The notes below the pieces were generated by a model that did no database searches, was not told where the DNA came from, and saw only the letters and a program-made list of their open reading frames with translations. 64,000 nucleotides of DNA from contig NC_084809.1 of assembly GCF_963583255.1 (NCBI RefSeq), positions 8,410,215 to 8,474,214 of the forward strand, given 5' to 3'. Source of the stretch: Pyrus communis. Its lineage: Eukaryota > Streptophyta > Magnoliopsida > Rosales > Rosaceae. Positions 30,851-42,127 of this stretch are shown here, in pieces (positions within the stretch are counted from its first letter, which is position 1; each line of letters opens with the position of its first letter). The position numbers and the translations under genes are program-made.

Positions 30851-32295
30851 CTACCCAGAAAGGGTATCGTTGTTATCATCCTTTGAGTAAAAAGATGTTT
30901 ATTACTCAGGATGTGAGTTTTCACGAGAATGACATGTTCTTTGGTTCCTCCCCGTCCTCACTTCAGGGGGAGTACCACAATGATGAAGTTCTGACTCACG
31001 ATAATAGGGACGTGTTGAGCTTGGAGTACACGGCTTCTGGGAGAAGGCAACAGCCCACGGCATCTGGGGAAGGGCAGCAGCCCGTGCCCGTGACACCTGG
31101 AGAAGGGCAGCAGCCCGTGTTTTCTGGGTTTAGTCCTACCGAGCAGCCTACTGAGGAGCAGCCGACAAGTCAGGAAAAGGAGCAGCCCACGGGTCTCACG
31201 GGTATTGAGTTGGAAGATGAGATGCAGTCGCCCAATTGCAGTGAAACAGAGCAGCAATTACAGCATGTGTCACGAGATACTACTTCTCATAACCAATCGT
31301 CTTCTACACCGGATGCACCTCTACTTCGTCGCATTCCAGAGCGTATTAATAGAGGTATTCCCAAACCCACTTATGAGGCAGATCCTGAGTGTAAACACAA
31401 GTATTCCATGAGTGAGCCAAACTCTGATTCCAGAGTGAGATACCCATTAAACCATTATGTGTCTACCTGTCACCTGTCAGAATCAAATAAGTCATTTGTA
31501 TATCAATTATCTACTGTATCTATTCCTAACAGTGTGCAGGAGGCGTTAGCAGATTCCCGCTGGAAAGATGCAATGAACGAGGAATTGAGATTGTTAAAGA
31601 AGAATGCTACCTGGGAAATAACTGACTTGCCAGCCGGAAAGAAAACAGTGGGATGCAAATGGGTTTATACAGTAAAATATAAAGCCGACGGAACGGTAGA
31701 TCACTTTAAAGCAAGATTGGTGGCAAAGGGGTATACACAGAAATATGGCATTGATTACACTGATACGTTCGCACCAGTGGCAAAGATCAATACAGTTCGT
31801 GTTCTACTGTCCTTAGCATCAAATCTGGATTGGCCTTTGCAACAGTTCGACGTAAAAAATGCTTTCCTCCATAGAGATCTGACTGAGGAGATTTACATGG
31901 ACCTTTCACCAGGGTGCAGTGATTCGGACAAACGGAAACAAAAGGTATGTAGGCTCAAGAAATCACTGTATGGATTAAAGCAGTCTCCTAGAGCCTGGTT
32001 TGGAAGATTTACCAAGTCCATGAGGGCATTTGGGTATATACAGAGTAATTGGGATCACACGTTGTTTCTGAAACACCAGAACGGAAAGGTTACGGCTCTA
32101 ATCGTGTATGTGGATGATATGGTGGTTACTGGTGATGATCCTGTTGAGCAAGCAGCCTTAAAAAGTTATTTGTCCATAGAATTTGAAATGAAAGATCTTG
32201 GTCCTTTGAAATATTTTCTTGGGATTGAAGTATCAAGATGCAAGTCCGGGATATTTCTATCACAAAGGAAGTATGTTCTTGACCTGTTGGAATAA
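30763..32295 (+). pseudogene. Copia-4 linker and reverse transcriptase
   Basis: A Gln/Pro-rich linker with repeated GEGQQPV-like units (about 31035-31130) precedes RT. RT motifs are ALADSRWKDAMNEEL, KARLVAKGYTQKYGIDY, QFDVKNAFLHRDL and the catalytic VYVDDMVVTGDD. The frame ends at TAA (32293-32295) after YVLDLLE, and RNase H continues in the same frame six bases later, so this is one more nonsense change. The catalytic residues themselves are intact. Confidence 0.88.
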
Positions 32296-32301
32296 ACCAG
32301 T

Positions 32302-33063
32302 ATGACAGCATGTAAGCCGGTGTCTACTCCGTTGGCCGAAGGAATGAAGTTGGGTATAGATCAGAACCAAGTACCGGTTGATAAAGGGAGGTATCAAAGG
32401 TTAGTAGGAAGATTAATGTACTTGGCTCACACTAGGCCTGATCTTGCTCATGCCTTAAGTGTGATTAGTCAATATATGCACAATCCAGGAGAACAACATA
32501 TGAGTGCAGTTATGAGAATATTGAGTTACTTAAAGGGAAGCCCTGGTAAAGGAATTTTATTTCGGAAAAATGAGCATTTCAGAATTGAGTGCTATACGGA
32601 TGCTGATTGGGCAGGATCGACGGATGATAGACACTCGACATCTGGGTATTTCACCTTTGTTGGGGGAAATCTAGTAACGTGGAGAAGCAAGAAGCAGAAT
32701 GTCGTATCAAGGTCAACTGCAGAAGCCGAATTTAGAGGCATGGCACTCGGTATTTGTGAACTCTTGTGGCTTAAGTTTCTGTTGCAAGATGTGGGTGTCA
32801 AACAAGGTCTGCCTATGAAGTTATTCTGTGACGATAAAGCTGCACGGGATATTGCTCATAATCCTGTGCAACATGATCGGACCAAGCATGTAGAGGTTGA
32901 TCGGTTCTTTATTAAAGAGAAGCTAGATAATAAAGTAATTGAGGTTCCTCCCATAGGAACGGACGACCAAGTAGCAGATATTCTCACGAAGGCGGTTTCT
33001 AGTAACAAGTTCTCCAGATTTCTAGACAAGTTGGGCATGTGCAACATTTATGGACCAACTTGA
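32302..33063 (+). pseudogene. Copia-4 RNase H
   Basis: 253 codons in the same frame as RT but behind its stop codon. They include the RT thumb end (YQRLVGRLMYLAHTRPDLAH) and RNase H motifs TDADWAGS, STAEAEFRGMA, CDDKAARDIAHNPVQHDRT and VADILTKAV. The stop is just before the polypurine tract. Confidence 0.88.
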
Positions 33064-33070
33064 GGGGGAG

Positions 33071-33245
33071 TGTTGACTTGTATTAGGATTCCTATAATTG
33101 TGGGATTCCTACTACAATTGGTTTCCTAGTTTAGGATGTAATTATTCTTTCCCATATTTATTCTTTCCCATATCTGTATAGGGTTGTATATATACCTTGT
33201 TTTGATATGAAATAAAAATATCAATTGAAAAGCATTCTTTCTTCT
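33071..33245 (+). repeat. Copia-4 3' LTR (175 bp)
   Basis: Same length and ends as the 5' LTR with two substitutions. GTATT follows at 33246-33250. Confidence 0.92.
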
Positions 33246-33751
33246 GTATTTATATCCTTTCAGTATTAGCGATAAAGTGCATATTAGCGATCGAAAACAA
33301 GGCTAGTTTAAGTTGGTGGTTTTGTAAACTAAAGCCAATTTCCCACAAAAAAAAAAAAAAATAATAAAAAAAATAAAAAATAAAAAACTTAAAAAAAATT
33401 GAAGAAAAAAAATATAAGAAAATTGAAATGTCCAGTAACCTAATGACACTTTTCCCTTGAAAAGAAAAACCTGATGACATTGGGATCATCTGAGAAGTCG
33501 CATCGAATTCAAGCTTGTATTTAGGCAACACTGCCTTGGAATGTGAATATTTGAATTATTTAATTTCGAAAAATCAAATACATTTGACTTAGGTTTATGC
33601 ATGGTTTGGTGAAACTAACTGACAAAAAAATAGGTCTCTTGCTAAGAAAACACATGTATAAACTGGTAGGCACCAAACAAACATATTGAACGGTAGTTCT
33701 ACCCTAGTTTCTCCTCTCTCCCTTCCATTTTTTTACAAACTGTAACAGGGC

Positions 33752-33921
33752 ATAAATATACATAATCCCACTACTCCTCCCAGGTAAAACACACACTCTC
33801 TCTCTCACAGTGTCATATCAAGTAGTGGTGGCTCAGCCGTCTGAGGTTACCATGGGGTCGCAGGAGGAGTACCTACCGCTACTCATCAGGCTCGATTCAC
33901 ACTCCCAGATACCTAACTTAC
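33752..33921 (+). pseudogene. 5' end of a TT12/DTX41-like MATE gene (unit X)
   Basis: A TATA-like ATAAATA (33752-33758) and a CT-rich leader precede ATG 33852. The frame encodes [20 protein letters not shown], the start typical of TT12/DTX41-type MATE transporters (the family begins with an acidic EYxPLL motif and then a SDSQI-like block). After about 23 codons, at 33921, it runs into WAKL kinase sequence in another frame and stops at 34001. In the family the full protein is a vacuolar flavonoid/H+ antiporter; here only the first codons exist. Confidence 0.7.
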
Positions 33922-34605
33922 ATCGAAGTTGCAGGAGCTCTTTCCTACTTACATTCAGCAGCTTCTTTTCCCATTTACCACCGCGACATCAAGTCTTCTA
34001 ACATACTCTTGGATGAAAACTACAGAGCCAAAGTAGCAGACTTTGGGACTTCAAGATCAGTTGCCATTGATCAAACTCACCTTACGACACGAGTACATGG
34101 AACATTTGGTTATCTGGACCCAGAGTACTTCCAATCTAGCCAATTTACAGAGAAGAGTGATGTTTATAGCTTTGGAGTGGTCCTTGCGGAGCTCTTGACT
34201 GGAGAAAAACCAGTTTCAGTTTTGAGTTCACAAGAAAGCAGAAACCTGGCAACTTACTTCCTTCTTTCTATGGAGGAGAATCATCTATTTGATATTCTTC
34301 ATGCTCGAGTAATGAAGGAGGCTGGGAAAGACGAGATTATGGCAGTTGATAACCTTGCACAGAGACGCTTGAATTTGAATGGGAAGAAGCGACCTACCAT
34401 GAAAGAAGTAGCAGCGGAGTTGGAGGCAATTCAATTGTCAGTTAAATTTTCTAATCTGCAACAAAATTTTGCATAAGTTCATTATGTTCGAAGTGAAATA
34501 ACCGAGCCTTGGGATGTTGTTTCTATATCAACAGCTTCTTGTATGGATAGTGGCACAGGCTCTTCATTGGATGTACAACCACTATTGTCCTTCAAGTCAT
34601 TGTGA
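33922..34605 (+). pseudogene. WAKL kinase C-lobe fragment fused behind MATE 5' end (unit X)
   Basis: It begins abruptly at [17 protein letters not shown] and contains [47 protein letters not shown] and the C-lobe to [17 protein letters not shown]. The whole N-lobe (glycine loop, VAVKK lysine, alpha-C) is missing, so no ATP-binding kinase can form. A TAA near 34474 (after SNLQQNFA) cuts the tail that unit Y still has open; the ancestral stop is at 34603-34605. The frame is out of phase with the MATE ATG upstream. An internal ATG at 34009 would start after the catalytic loop. Confidence 0.85.
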
Positions 34606-35572
34606 AGAATTATTTCTTCTAATGAAACAATGTGGACTAAAAAAGTTGTCACTCTAGCATTGCAATGTGGTCTAAAATTATTTCTTCTAATGAAACAATG
34701 TGTCTATAATTTCAACTTTCCATCCCCTTTCTTATATGAATCTTTCACATTTTAACATCTTTTTTCTTTCGAATGTTTTGAGCTTGATCGTGCAGTAAGG
34801 TAGTTTGGAGGTTAATTTAAGGTGTGGCAACTGGAAGTGGATGGCAATCCGTTGTGGCTTATGTCAACCTAGCTTGTTAATATATAATTGTTCCCATCGT
34901 ATCAGATGTGTTCTTCGCTTCAAAACTAGTATGGGAGTGGCAGTAAGTTCAACCTCTCCTACTCTCTAGGTCGTTACTACATAATATCCGTAAGTTGTTT
35001 GTATTCTAAGCATCAAAATGTTTCACCCATGTCTTTGATGGTTGTAATACGCATCACTGGCGAAGACATCCGGTTTTTAGTGCGAAAGCCTTCGGTTTTA
35101 CACCTTTATTTTCGGTAGTGAGAGGTGTTTTAATTTTGACAAAATTATCAATATATATGTTAGATGTGCATCGAACTTGATTTGATCACATTTTGTCACC
35201 AAAAGATTTCGATCACATTCTTTTATAGGTTTTAAAACCCGCTTGAGGAGATCCGCAAATGAAGAAGACTCAAACATATTGCAATTTTTGTATTTAATTT
35301 TACAAATGTACAAATCAATTTTTGACGATTTCATCCAGATATCAACCGAGTTGTATATTAATTCTAAAGGATATATATATGTTTACCTCACTAGAAAGCA
35401 ATTTTTCCAGACAAATCATTGAGCAGATATTTGTAATATTCTGTCTCTGTTTTTGGTTATATATGAAAACATAATTAAACTCCAGGTTTTAAAATTTACT
35501 TCCTAGTTTTGTTTTGCTTAATGGGCTAAAATTTTCTCCATAGACTCAAGGTTCATCGCATCTAGAACATAT
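34606..35572. other. Spacer downstream of the kinase C-lobe fragment, unit X
   Basis: Collinear with 61237-62204. The phrase TCTAATGAAACAATGTG occurs twice in the first 100 bases. No gene is seen. Confidence 0.5.
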
Positions 35573-35693
35573 GGGAAGTGTTATTGGCACTCCAAAAATC
35601 TCATTCTACACTCCTCACAAGTGTATTTTTCTTTTCAAATATAGAAAGTTTGAAGTGTAGAATGAGATTTTTGGAGTGTCAATAACAATTCCC
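35573..35693. mobile_element. 121-bp hAT-type MITE
   Basis: Near-perfect terminal inverted repeats of about 40 bp begin GGGAAGTGTTATTGGCACTC and end GAGTGTCAATAACAATTCCC. It is flanked by an 8-bp duplication GAACATAT (35565-35572 and 35694-35701), the size made by hAT transposases. Unit Y has the empty site with one GAACATAT at 62197-62204. The tiny element needs a transposase from elsewhere. Confidence 0.9.
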
Positions 35694-35776
35694 GAACATA
35701 TTAGTAGTCAATCTTCATGGCGGAATCAAACATGTTGCAAATCGGTCTTCAGAATTTTCAAATTTGAGTCTTTTAC

Positions 35777-37475
35777 TATATGAAGACGACTGCTATAGAA
35801 CATACTAATCATGTATTAATTAGTGAAGTATGGCTGCTATGCTGCTAGAACTAAAATACTAGCCATGTGTTAGTATATCCTTGTCTGCACAAACCTTCCT
35901 TGAGAAAAGTAAAGATCACCAAGCACCAGGAAGGACCAAAGAGCAATCTGCGAAACATAACAAATGAGAAAAACAAGGCCTGCACTTTTTTACTCTTCTT
36001 TTACATGTTTTTGGTTGCCCCTTCCGCGCACGTGTCTTATTTTCTCACTTACCATTTCAATAAAAATGTTTTTTCTTAGTACATCGATATTTTTACATTA
36101 GGAGGAGGGGGAGTTCGGCTGAATCACACGATGGGCAACCTAATTCAGTATTGAATTCGCCATCCACGAGATTCGAATCTAAGACCTCTCACCTCCAAGT
36201 GAAGAAGAATACTACCAGACCGTCGTAATGAGTGACATTTCAATAAATAATGACAAGCTTATTGCATTGTTAAATGATATCTAAGGACCTGGTGGGCATA
36301 GAAACATTAGTACCCTCTTATACGAAACAAGGTTGACAGTTGACTTGTCATTTCCCTTGTTTATTCCAACTTCCAAGATTCACTGCAAACGGTGTGACAC
36401 AATGTTACCCTAATTTCTCTGGTAATTGTTGTATTTTCAAATTCGAAAATCCCAGTTTGACACTTTAAAACTTGAGTTGACCTTTCTTTTTCAAATTTTT
36501 TTTTTTTTTTTTTTTTTTAGCTTAGTTGTTCAAATCTTGTATATTTTTTTTAATAGAGCTGAATTACATGAGGTTTAGGTGAAAACTATTAACAAAACGG
36601 AGTTGAAACGAAAAAGTTATGAGCATCGAAATTGAAGGGCATTTTGATCTTTTTCACTTACTATAAATAGTAAGTTTTTCATTTTGGAAACATGGAACTT
36701 GTCAGAAATAGAAAGTTCCAAATTTGGAAAAACCCAGAGCTCAGCTACAACCCGTTTACCCCCACCAACCCAATTTGCTTCGAAACAAGATGATGCAGAT
36801 TCTGGCCATCTCCGATTCTCCTGCAGGATTAGTCGACACTACCTATGCAGAATTGAAGTCCTCACTTAACATACCTCAACCCTATGTCCAGTGAAAACCA
36901 AAATTGAGACGTGCCGGCCATCGCCCGTATGGATGATGAAGCCATAACATACATAAAAACATATCTAAATTATCAAATAATAAAATCTAACAAAAATTCG
37001 GTATAACTTCTCCTCAAATAAAGATAAGCCTAAATCAAACCCTTGCAGGTAATACATTTATTTCAACACATCCCCAAAGGGCCACAATTAATGGGTCTCC
37101 GACCTAGTTCAGAGCATAGTTCTTTAATACCAGTTTCACGGATAAAGCGGAGTAGGTAACCAACTCGATAAGGATGTGTGAGAGCCTAAAAAGATGCATC
37201 GATGTCCAATATGCTCACATCAACTGCTACTAGTTCCTAAGGGGGTGCAAAATAAGAAAATGTGAGTGGTTAAAAAAAATAAAGTTTTCCAAAACTATTT
37301 TATTTTCAAAACATACTAACCCCTTGTTTTGGAAACACATATACTATGTATGATTTTTGAAAGCCTAAGCATGCCATAAAAACTGAAAATTGATATATAC
37401 ATGTGTATACACTGCGAGTTGATAGTTACATATATGCTGAACTAATACTTATCATAGGCATATCATACAATATTA
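35777..37475. other. Repeat-rich spacer with a degenerate LTR fragment
   Basis: No gene is supportable. A poly-T run lies near 36509. From about 36550 to 37475 the text resembles the solo LTR at 45031-47387 in layout: GACGTGCCGGCCATCGCCCG, then GGGGGTGCAAAATAAG, then ACATACTAACCCC. I read it as an old, truncated relative of that LTR family. Confidence 0.4.
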
Positions 37476-37539
37476 TCCACTAGTCATAGCTAAGGGAAGC
37501 TGGATAATATAATCATGTCATTGTCGAGTCTTGAAGCAT

Positions 37540-38532
37540 GACAAGCTGAGAATATAACTGTGTAATTATGTCTTGGCAAGCATATGGAGCCAAGCAATTG
37601 CCAGCAATGGGAATCATATGCCAAAGAGCAATCATGCATCTTGCTCTTGGGAGCAGCAATCCTCCTCGCATTTGTGTATTGGTGGTCGGGTCCAATCCTC
37701 GTAGCCCATCGGCCAATCAGAAGAAATTGCAGAGCGGGTTCAAATCTTTGCAAGAGGAATTGTCCCACAGCTATTTACGTTTGCCATAAACTGCCCCCAG
37801 CAGAGGTTTCTTCAAGCTCAGAACATAGTCAACCCTTACATGTCTATTGGAGTCTTCATCCTTCACATTCGTCTCACTTTGGGTGGTGTTTTTTTGTTGT
37901 GGATTATTGTCTAACTGGGGCCGCTCTTACGCTGAGCTTGTCTTGGTGGCTTCTTGTCATTATTTATGGGCTTTACATTCTTCTGAGCCCCAAGTGCAAG
38001 GAGACTTGGACTGGCTTCTCTTGGAAATCTTTCAAAGGGTTGTGGCCTTATTTTAAGTTGACTGCTATCATGCTCTGGTAGGTGAAACAAAACAATGATG
38101 CAAATGCGACCACTTAGGCTTTCTTAGACCACATTGATCAATGACCTTATTATGTCGAAGCTGAGGTGCCAATTACTCAACGCATAAGGCCATTTACTAA
38201 TGTTGTTTTAAAAATTGTGGTGTCTATATCATTACTCGTTTGAAATTTCGATTAAAGCTATTTAGACAAACAAAGTTCACCACGTTGCTAGTACACTTTA
38301 TAATAGGTCAGTCCTATAATAACAATCCGGTTTACCTCGATTAGAAAGTGTGTCCAAATAGCATTACCAAAAATTTTAACCCTTCGTCATCCTTTCCTAA
38401 ACCTTTCACATGCTAACATCTTTTTTCTTTTGTGCATTAATGTGGTTTGGAGATATGGTACAACCAAGGCCTAACACTAATTTCAGGGCTCCTCCCCAAC
38501 CCTACAGTCTCACTAGACTCCATTTCTGTTTG
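37540..38532 (+). pseudogene. TT12/DTX41-like MATE transporter pseudogene
   Basis: The first exon part (about 37545-38075) encodes, across several frames, the MATE blocks QAYGAKQLPAMGIICQRA, LLGAAILLAFVYWWSGPILV, QRFLQAQNIVNP-like text, LTGAALTLSLSWWLLVIIYG and SPKCKETWTGFSWKSFKGLW with YFKLT. At least three frameshifts are needed to follow it. A GTAGGT donor at 38076 and a new exon near 38447 (LEIWYNQGLTLISGLLPNP to SLDSISV) follow, ending at a GTAAG donor (38533). Order and motifs match TT12-type MATE proteins, which load flavonoid precursors into the vacuole with H+ exchange. The N-terminal quarter and everything after this exon are not found here. The 5' end of a similar gene sits upstream at 33852. 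Confidence 0.8.
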
Positions 38533-40002
38533 GTAAGTTTGGATTTTGTTAACGCATCTTTTAACCTTTTCATTGCCAGTTATTTTCATGAATTATTGAA
38601 CCATGATTGCTATTATTATATCTAACTTTTGCATGCTTGTTCTTATGCGATGAACAATTCCAGCATGAACTACTGGAACTTTAGTTTGCAATTTATGTTA
38701 GGCCTAAGTGCAGCGGCCAGGTTCATAAAAAAAAAAAGCTCATAAGAACTCAATTTATTCCCTTACTAGTCTAAGTATTGGAAGTGATCTAATCATAATG
38801 AAATTACTTGGCTTATGCAGTGTTTGAGTTAGTAGCGAGCTGTTGGAAGTTAATTTTGATTCAAGCTTGTTTAATCTTAGTCTTAAAGTTGGCTTAGGTG
38901 GCAAGAAGAGTAGTAACGGCTAGTTTTTTTAAATATCCTTTGAAAAGTCTTTTGTCTGTTGTGTGATAATCCATAGTACTGGACACTTGCATGCTTTAGA
39001 TTAGGGATGTGTTGTAAGGTCCAGATGAGTGTGCACAGCTGTGTCCTCAAGGGCAATGTACCCGAAGAGGAATAGGTCTAAGATGCCTTCTGTGAATTGG
39101 AATGCATTCGAATGCATTCCAAAGGAAAAAAGTTGTGGTTAAATAACAACAATGTCAAGTGCTCAAGGATACAAATTTACCTCAGTAGATGCAATTCTGG
39201 TTATCGGCGCAAGCCTTTCGACATTGTGAAGGCAAAAGTTAGAAATCGTACCGGTTCTTTATCTATGCACAATCACAATTTTTGTACTCAAAATATAGTT
39301 GATGTATGTGTTCCTGCAGTTGTAATCGTTTAGACTATTAATTACCTTATACCTCTCGGTTATGTGAAAGAAAAAATCACCTAGCTTGAAACCACTCTTC
39401 AAGTCCTGATGAATTTTCTTCTCGGTTATGTGAGACCCAAATGGGTGACACATCATCAAGCTAACAGTTTTTTAACAGAAGTTGAGGGCAAGGACCAATG
39501 ATACACATTTTGTTAAATTTAGGAATGCAAATTAATGAAATTTTAGTTCAGTAACGAATTCTAAACTCAAGTGCAAGTTCAAGGACAAATTCTATATTTT
39601 ACTTGTTGATATTTTGTAGCTGCCTTATAAAATCACCATGTGGATAACATAATTCAGCTTTTCTTTACCAAGTCACCTAAATATTTTCAACTGGTCAGAG
39701 TACGGCTGCTAGCTTTTGGTTTATTTATTTATTTTGAAAAGTATGGTGTTCGGTGGGGGGAAGGTATGGCTACTAGAAACATGAATGATAAATGAACTTT
39801 GACTTAGTCTCCAAGGACTCAGGAAAGTTTCAAGAATATATGAATTAATGTGTTTCTGAAGACAATTCATCCTTGATTACTAGTATAGATTAATGCAAAA
39901 AACCAAACAGCAGGAAGGGAGGAAAGAACTTTCTCTGAACACAATATATAAAGAGAAATATCTATTTATGTACCTAGAACAATTAGAAGAAGAAGCAGAA
40001 TA
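38533..40002. other. Spacer between MATE pseudogene and WAKL copy 4
   Basis: The first 600 bases are duplicated at 16843-17435. The rest is AT-rich and unique in the window. No gene is visible. A TATATAAA box at 39945-39952 probably serves WAKL copy 4. Confidence 0.5.
39945..39952 (+). promoter_or_regulatory. Putative TATA box of WAKL copy 4
   Basis: TATATAAA lies 58 bp upstream of the start codon, a normal plant spacing with a short leader. Confidence 0.6.
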
Positions 40003-41643
40003 ATGGATTTTTTACAGTTTCGACTTCATATTACTCTATTATTTTTGTTTACGAGTAGTGCAGTGCTAGCAGTACCATTATTAGCAAAGCCTAATTGCCA
40101 ATCACGTTGCGGAGACGTTGAAATCCCGTACCCTTTCGGAATTGGAGCAGGCTGTTACATTGACGACTGGTTTCAAATAACATGTGTCAACTCAACCAAA
40201 CCTTTCTTGAACAAGATCGATCTGGAGGTGCTAGAAATTTCTGTTAAGGGTACACTAAAGGTTGTAAACCCAATTACGTTCTCTTCCAACTGCAGTACTA
40301 ATAAGCCTATTCGCCAAGCGGCCAACTTGGAGGGAAGCCCTTTTGTGTTCTCCCAGAAGAACATATTCACTGCAATGGGTTGCGGCGTTATGGCCATGAT
40401 CACTTCAAACTCAAATGGCTCTACCGTTTCAGCCGGCTGCAAGTCCGAATGTGACAATATTTCAACAAATGTGAAAAAGAATGGAGTTTACTTCTGCCAG
40501 ACCCCCATCCCTTGGTTTCTCTCTGCCTTCACTACTACTTTCCAGGTTTATGATGATTATACAAAAAGTACTAATTCATGCAGTTACGCATTTTTGGTAG
40601 ACCATGACTGGTTTCAGTGGTTTCCCAACAATTCAACAAAAAATATTTCTACCATCAGTGAAATGGACAATGTCCCTGTCATGCTAGACTGGAACTTATA
40701 TCATTCGACGGTCGAGGTATTTGGAGTCATGGTAAAAGTAAATCCGAGATCTTTGGGTTCCGAATCATCCTTCTATTGCCAAAGTCATAATGACAGCTCT
40801 TCAATACATGAATCCTCATTCAGGCTGGAATGTTTCTGCAATTGGGGCTATGAGGGAAATCCCTATCTCCCACAAGGATGTCAAGGTAAACAATTCTAAT
40901 TTATAATTTTATAAATCAACAAACACCATCCTTCTTTGTTTGTCTACCTTCTCTACTTACCATTTTGATTTTAATGACCAGGAAATTTACACATTATTAA
41001 CTTTTCTTTTTCATTACAAAATATTGCAGACATAAATGAATGTGAGGCTGGGAACCATTGTACTGGAGGCTCCATATGTAAGAACCATGTTGGGTATTAT
41101 GAATGCTACCCACCACATAGAAATTCTTGGCTTAAAGTGGTCTTTATAGGTATGCCCTTGTCTCCCCACACTACGATATGTAAAATATAATCTGCTTTCT
41201 TCTATGGTAACTTTTCTTCTTATTTACAAAACACAAGGATTGTTTGTGCATGAAGTTAGTTCTTTATAGATCGATATTGTAATGATACCATAGAAAATAT
41301 GTCGATAACATGGTTTTATAATTTGTTGTCAACAACGATATCGATGGCATTATCGACAACCAGTTTCCAGATTAATATGAATTGCAAATATTGCAAATAG
41401 CTATCCCTTTACCTTTATAAAAAGAAATAAAAATCTTCTTGACCTGGTTGATATTCTTATGTTACTCAAGCTATATTTTCAGGTATCGGCATCGGTCTTG
41501 GGCTATTGTTTCTACTCGTTGGTGCTTGGTGGTTGTATAAAGTCGTTAGAATTAAACTCAAGGAGAAGTTTTCGCAACAAGATGGCAGTTTATTGATGGA
41601 ACTACAGCGTTTATCTTCTGGTGAAGTCAACTTGGATAATTAA
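40003..41643 (+). CDS. WAKL copy 4: truncated WAK-like receptor lacking its kinase
   Basis: Exons are 40003-40885, 41030-41149 and 41483-41643 (GT-AG), giving 387 residues. Seen are a signal peptide (ITLLFLFTSSAVLAVP), the GUB_WAK ectodomain ([16 protein letters not shown]), a short four-cysteine EGF exon (DINECEAGNHCTGG), a transmembrane helix (GLGLLFLLVGAWWLYKVV) and about 40 cytoplasmic residues ending SGEVNLDN before TAA. Typical WAKL proteins continue with about 350 kinase residues. Decayed kinase N-lobe text follows for about 130 bases and then ends. It is clearly more diverged from copies 1-3 than they are from each other and has its own promoter. It is either a pseudogene or a kinase-less receptor; sequence alone cannot decide. 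Confidence 0.75.
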
Positions 41644-41770
41644 AAATGTTCAAATTAGTTTACGAGTTAGAATGTATTATACATATAGAGTTTATAAAGG
41701 AATTGTTTGTTTGTCAAATGGAAGAATTTAAAAAGTCTAAAATAGTTTGTGGAGGCTAATTTAAGTTAGA
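41644..41770 (+). pseudogene. Decayed kinase N-lobe behind WAKL copy 4
   Basis: Text such as AGAGTTTATAAAGGAATTG and AATGGAAGAATTTAAAAAGTC corresponds to the VYKGML and [11 protein letters not shown] region of the intact copies with many indels. Homology then stops. Confidence 0.6.
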
Positions 41771-42127
41771 AGCCAATGGAAACGAAATTTCATTTTCAGT
41801 CCTCAATTTTTAATTCCATTTCGTTTGATAAAAGAAAACTGAATTTTTTTTTTATACCAGCGGCATTGGGGAGGGGAATTCGAAGTTAAAGACCTTGGAT
41901 GCAAATATAAGCTAATACCAAAGAAGAACGGACCTGTGCCCACTCTTTTAAACACGGGGCTTGTCCACCATAATCTTGAGTATTTTTCCCTTTGGTTTTA
42001 ATAGAAAAAGAAAAATTTTGTCTATTAATAAAATAAAAATATTAGTTTTAAAGGCTTGTCATTCAAGCGATTGTGAATATTTTTTTAGTGTTTTTCTTAT
42101 ATTTGAGAGTTTCCAACCTTAAATCTA
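41771..42127. other. AT-rich spacer
   Basis: Nothing recognisable. Confidence 0.5.

Larger units (their letters stand above)
28176..33245 (+). mobile_element. Copia-4: degenerate Ty1/copia element with short LTRs
   Basis: The LTRs are only 175 bp (28176-28350 and 33071-33245). The target-site duplication GTATT is perfect (28171-28175 and 33246-33250), and the empty site with one GTATT is visible in unit Y at 59885-59889. The LTRs begin TGTTGACTTG but end TTCTTCT, not CA. The primer-binding site is TGGCACCAGAGCCGGG, an initiator-Met tRNA type with two changes. A purine tract, ACTTGAGGGGGAG, precedes the 3' LTR. The LTRs differ at two of 175 positions. The coding region has several stops and frameshifts, listed separately. 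Confidence 0.93.
17436..35776 (+). repeat. Segmental duplication unit X
   Basis: This unit is collinear with unit Y (about 49310-62278): TIR arm, WAKL gene, second TIR element, LTR-like repeat, kinase pseudogene, MATE-5'/kinase C-lobe chimera and the same 3' spacer. Apart from Copia-4 and a MITE, both inserted only in X, and a replaced patch at about 22755-23140, the order and lengths agree. Homology ends after GAGTCTTTTA. Confidence 0.85.

Noticed and set aside
39097..39333. 78-codon plus-strand frame near the MATE pseudogene
   Set aside because: No recognisable domain. The first part belongs to a duplicated spacer in which the other copy (17400) lacks the frame.
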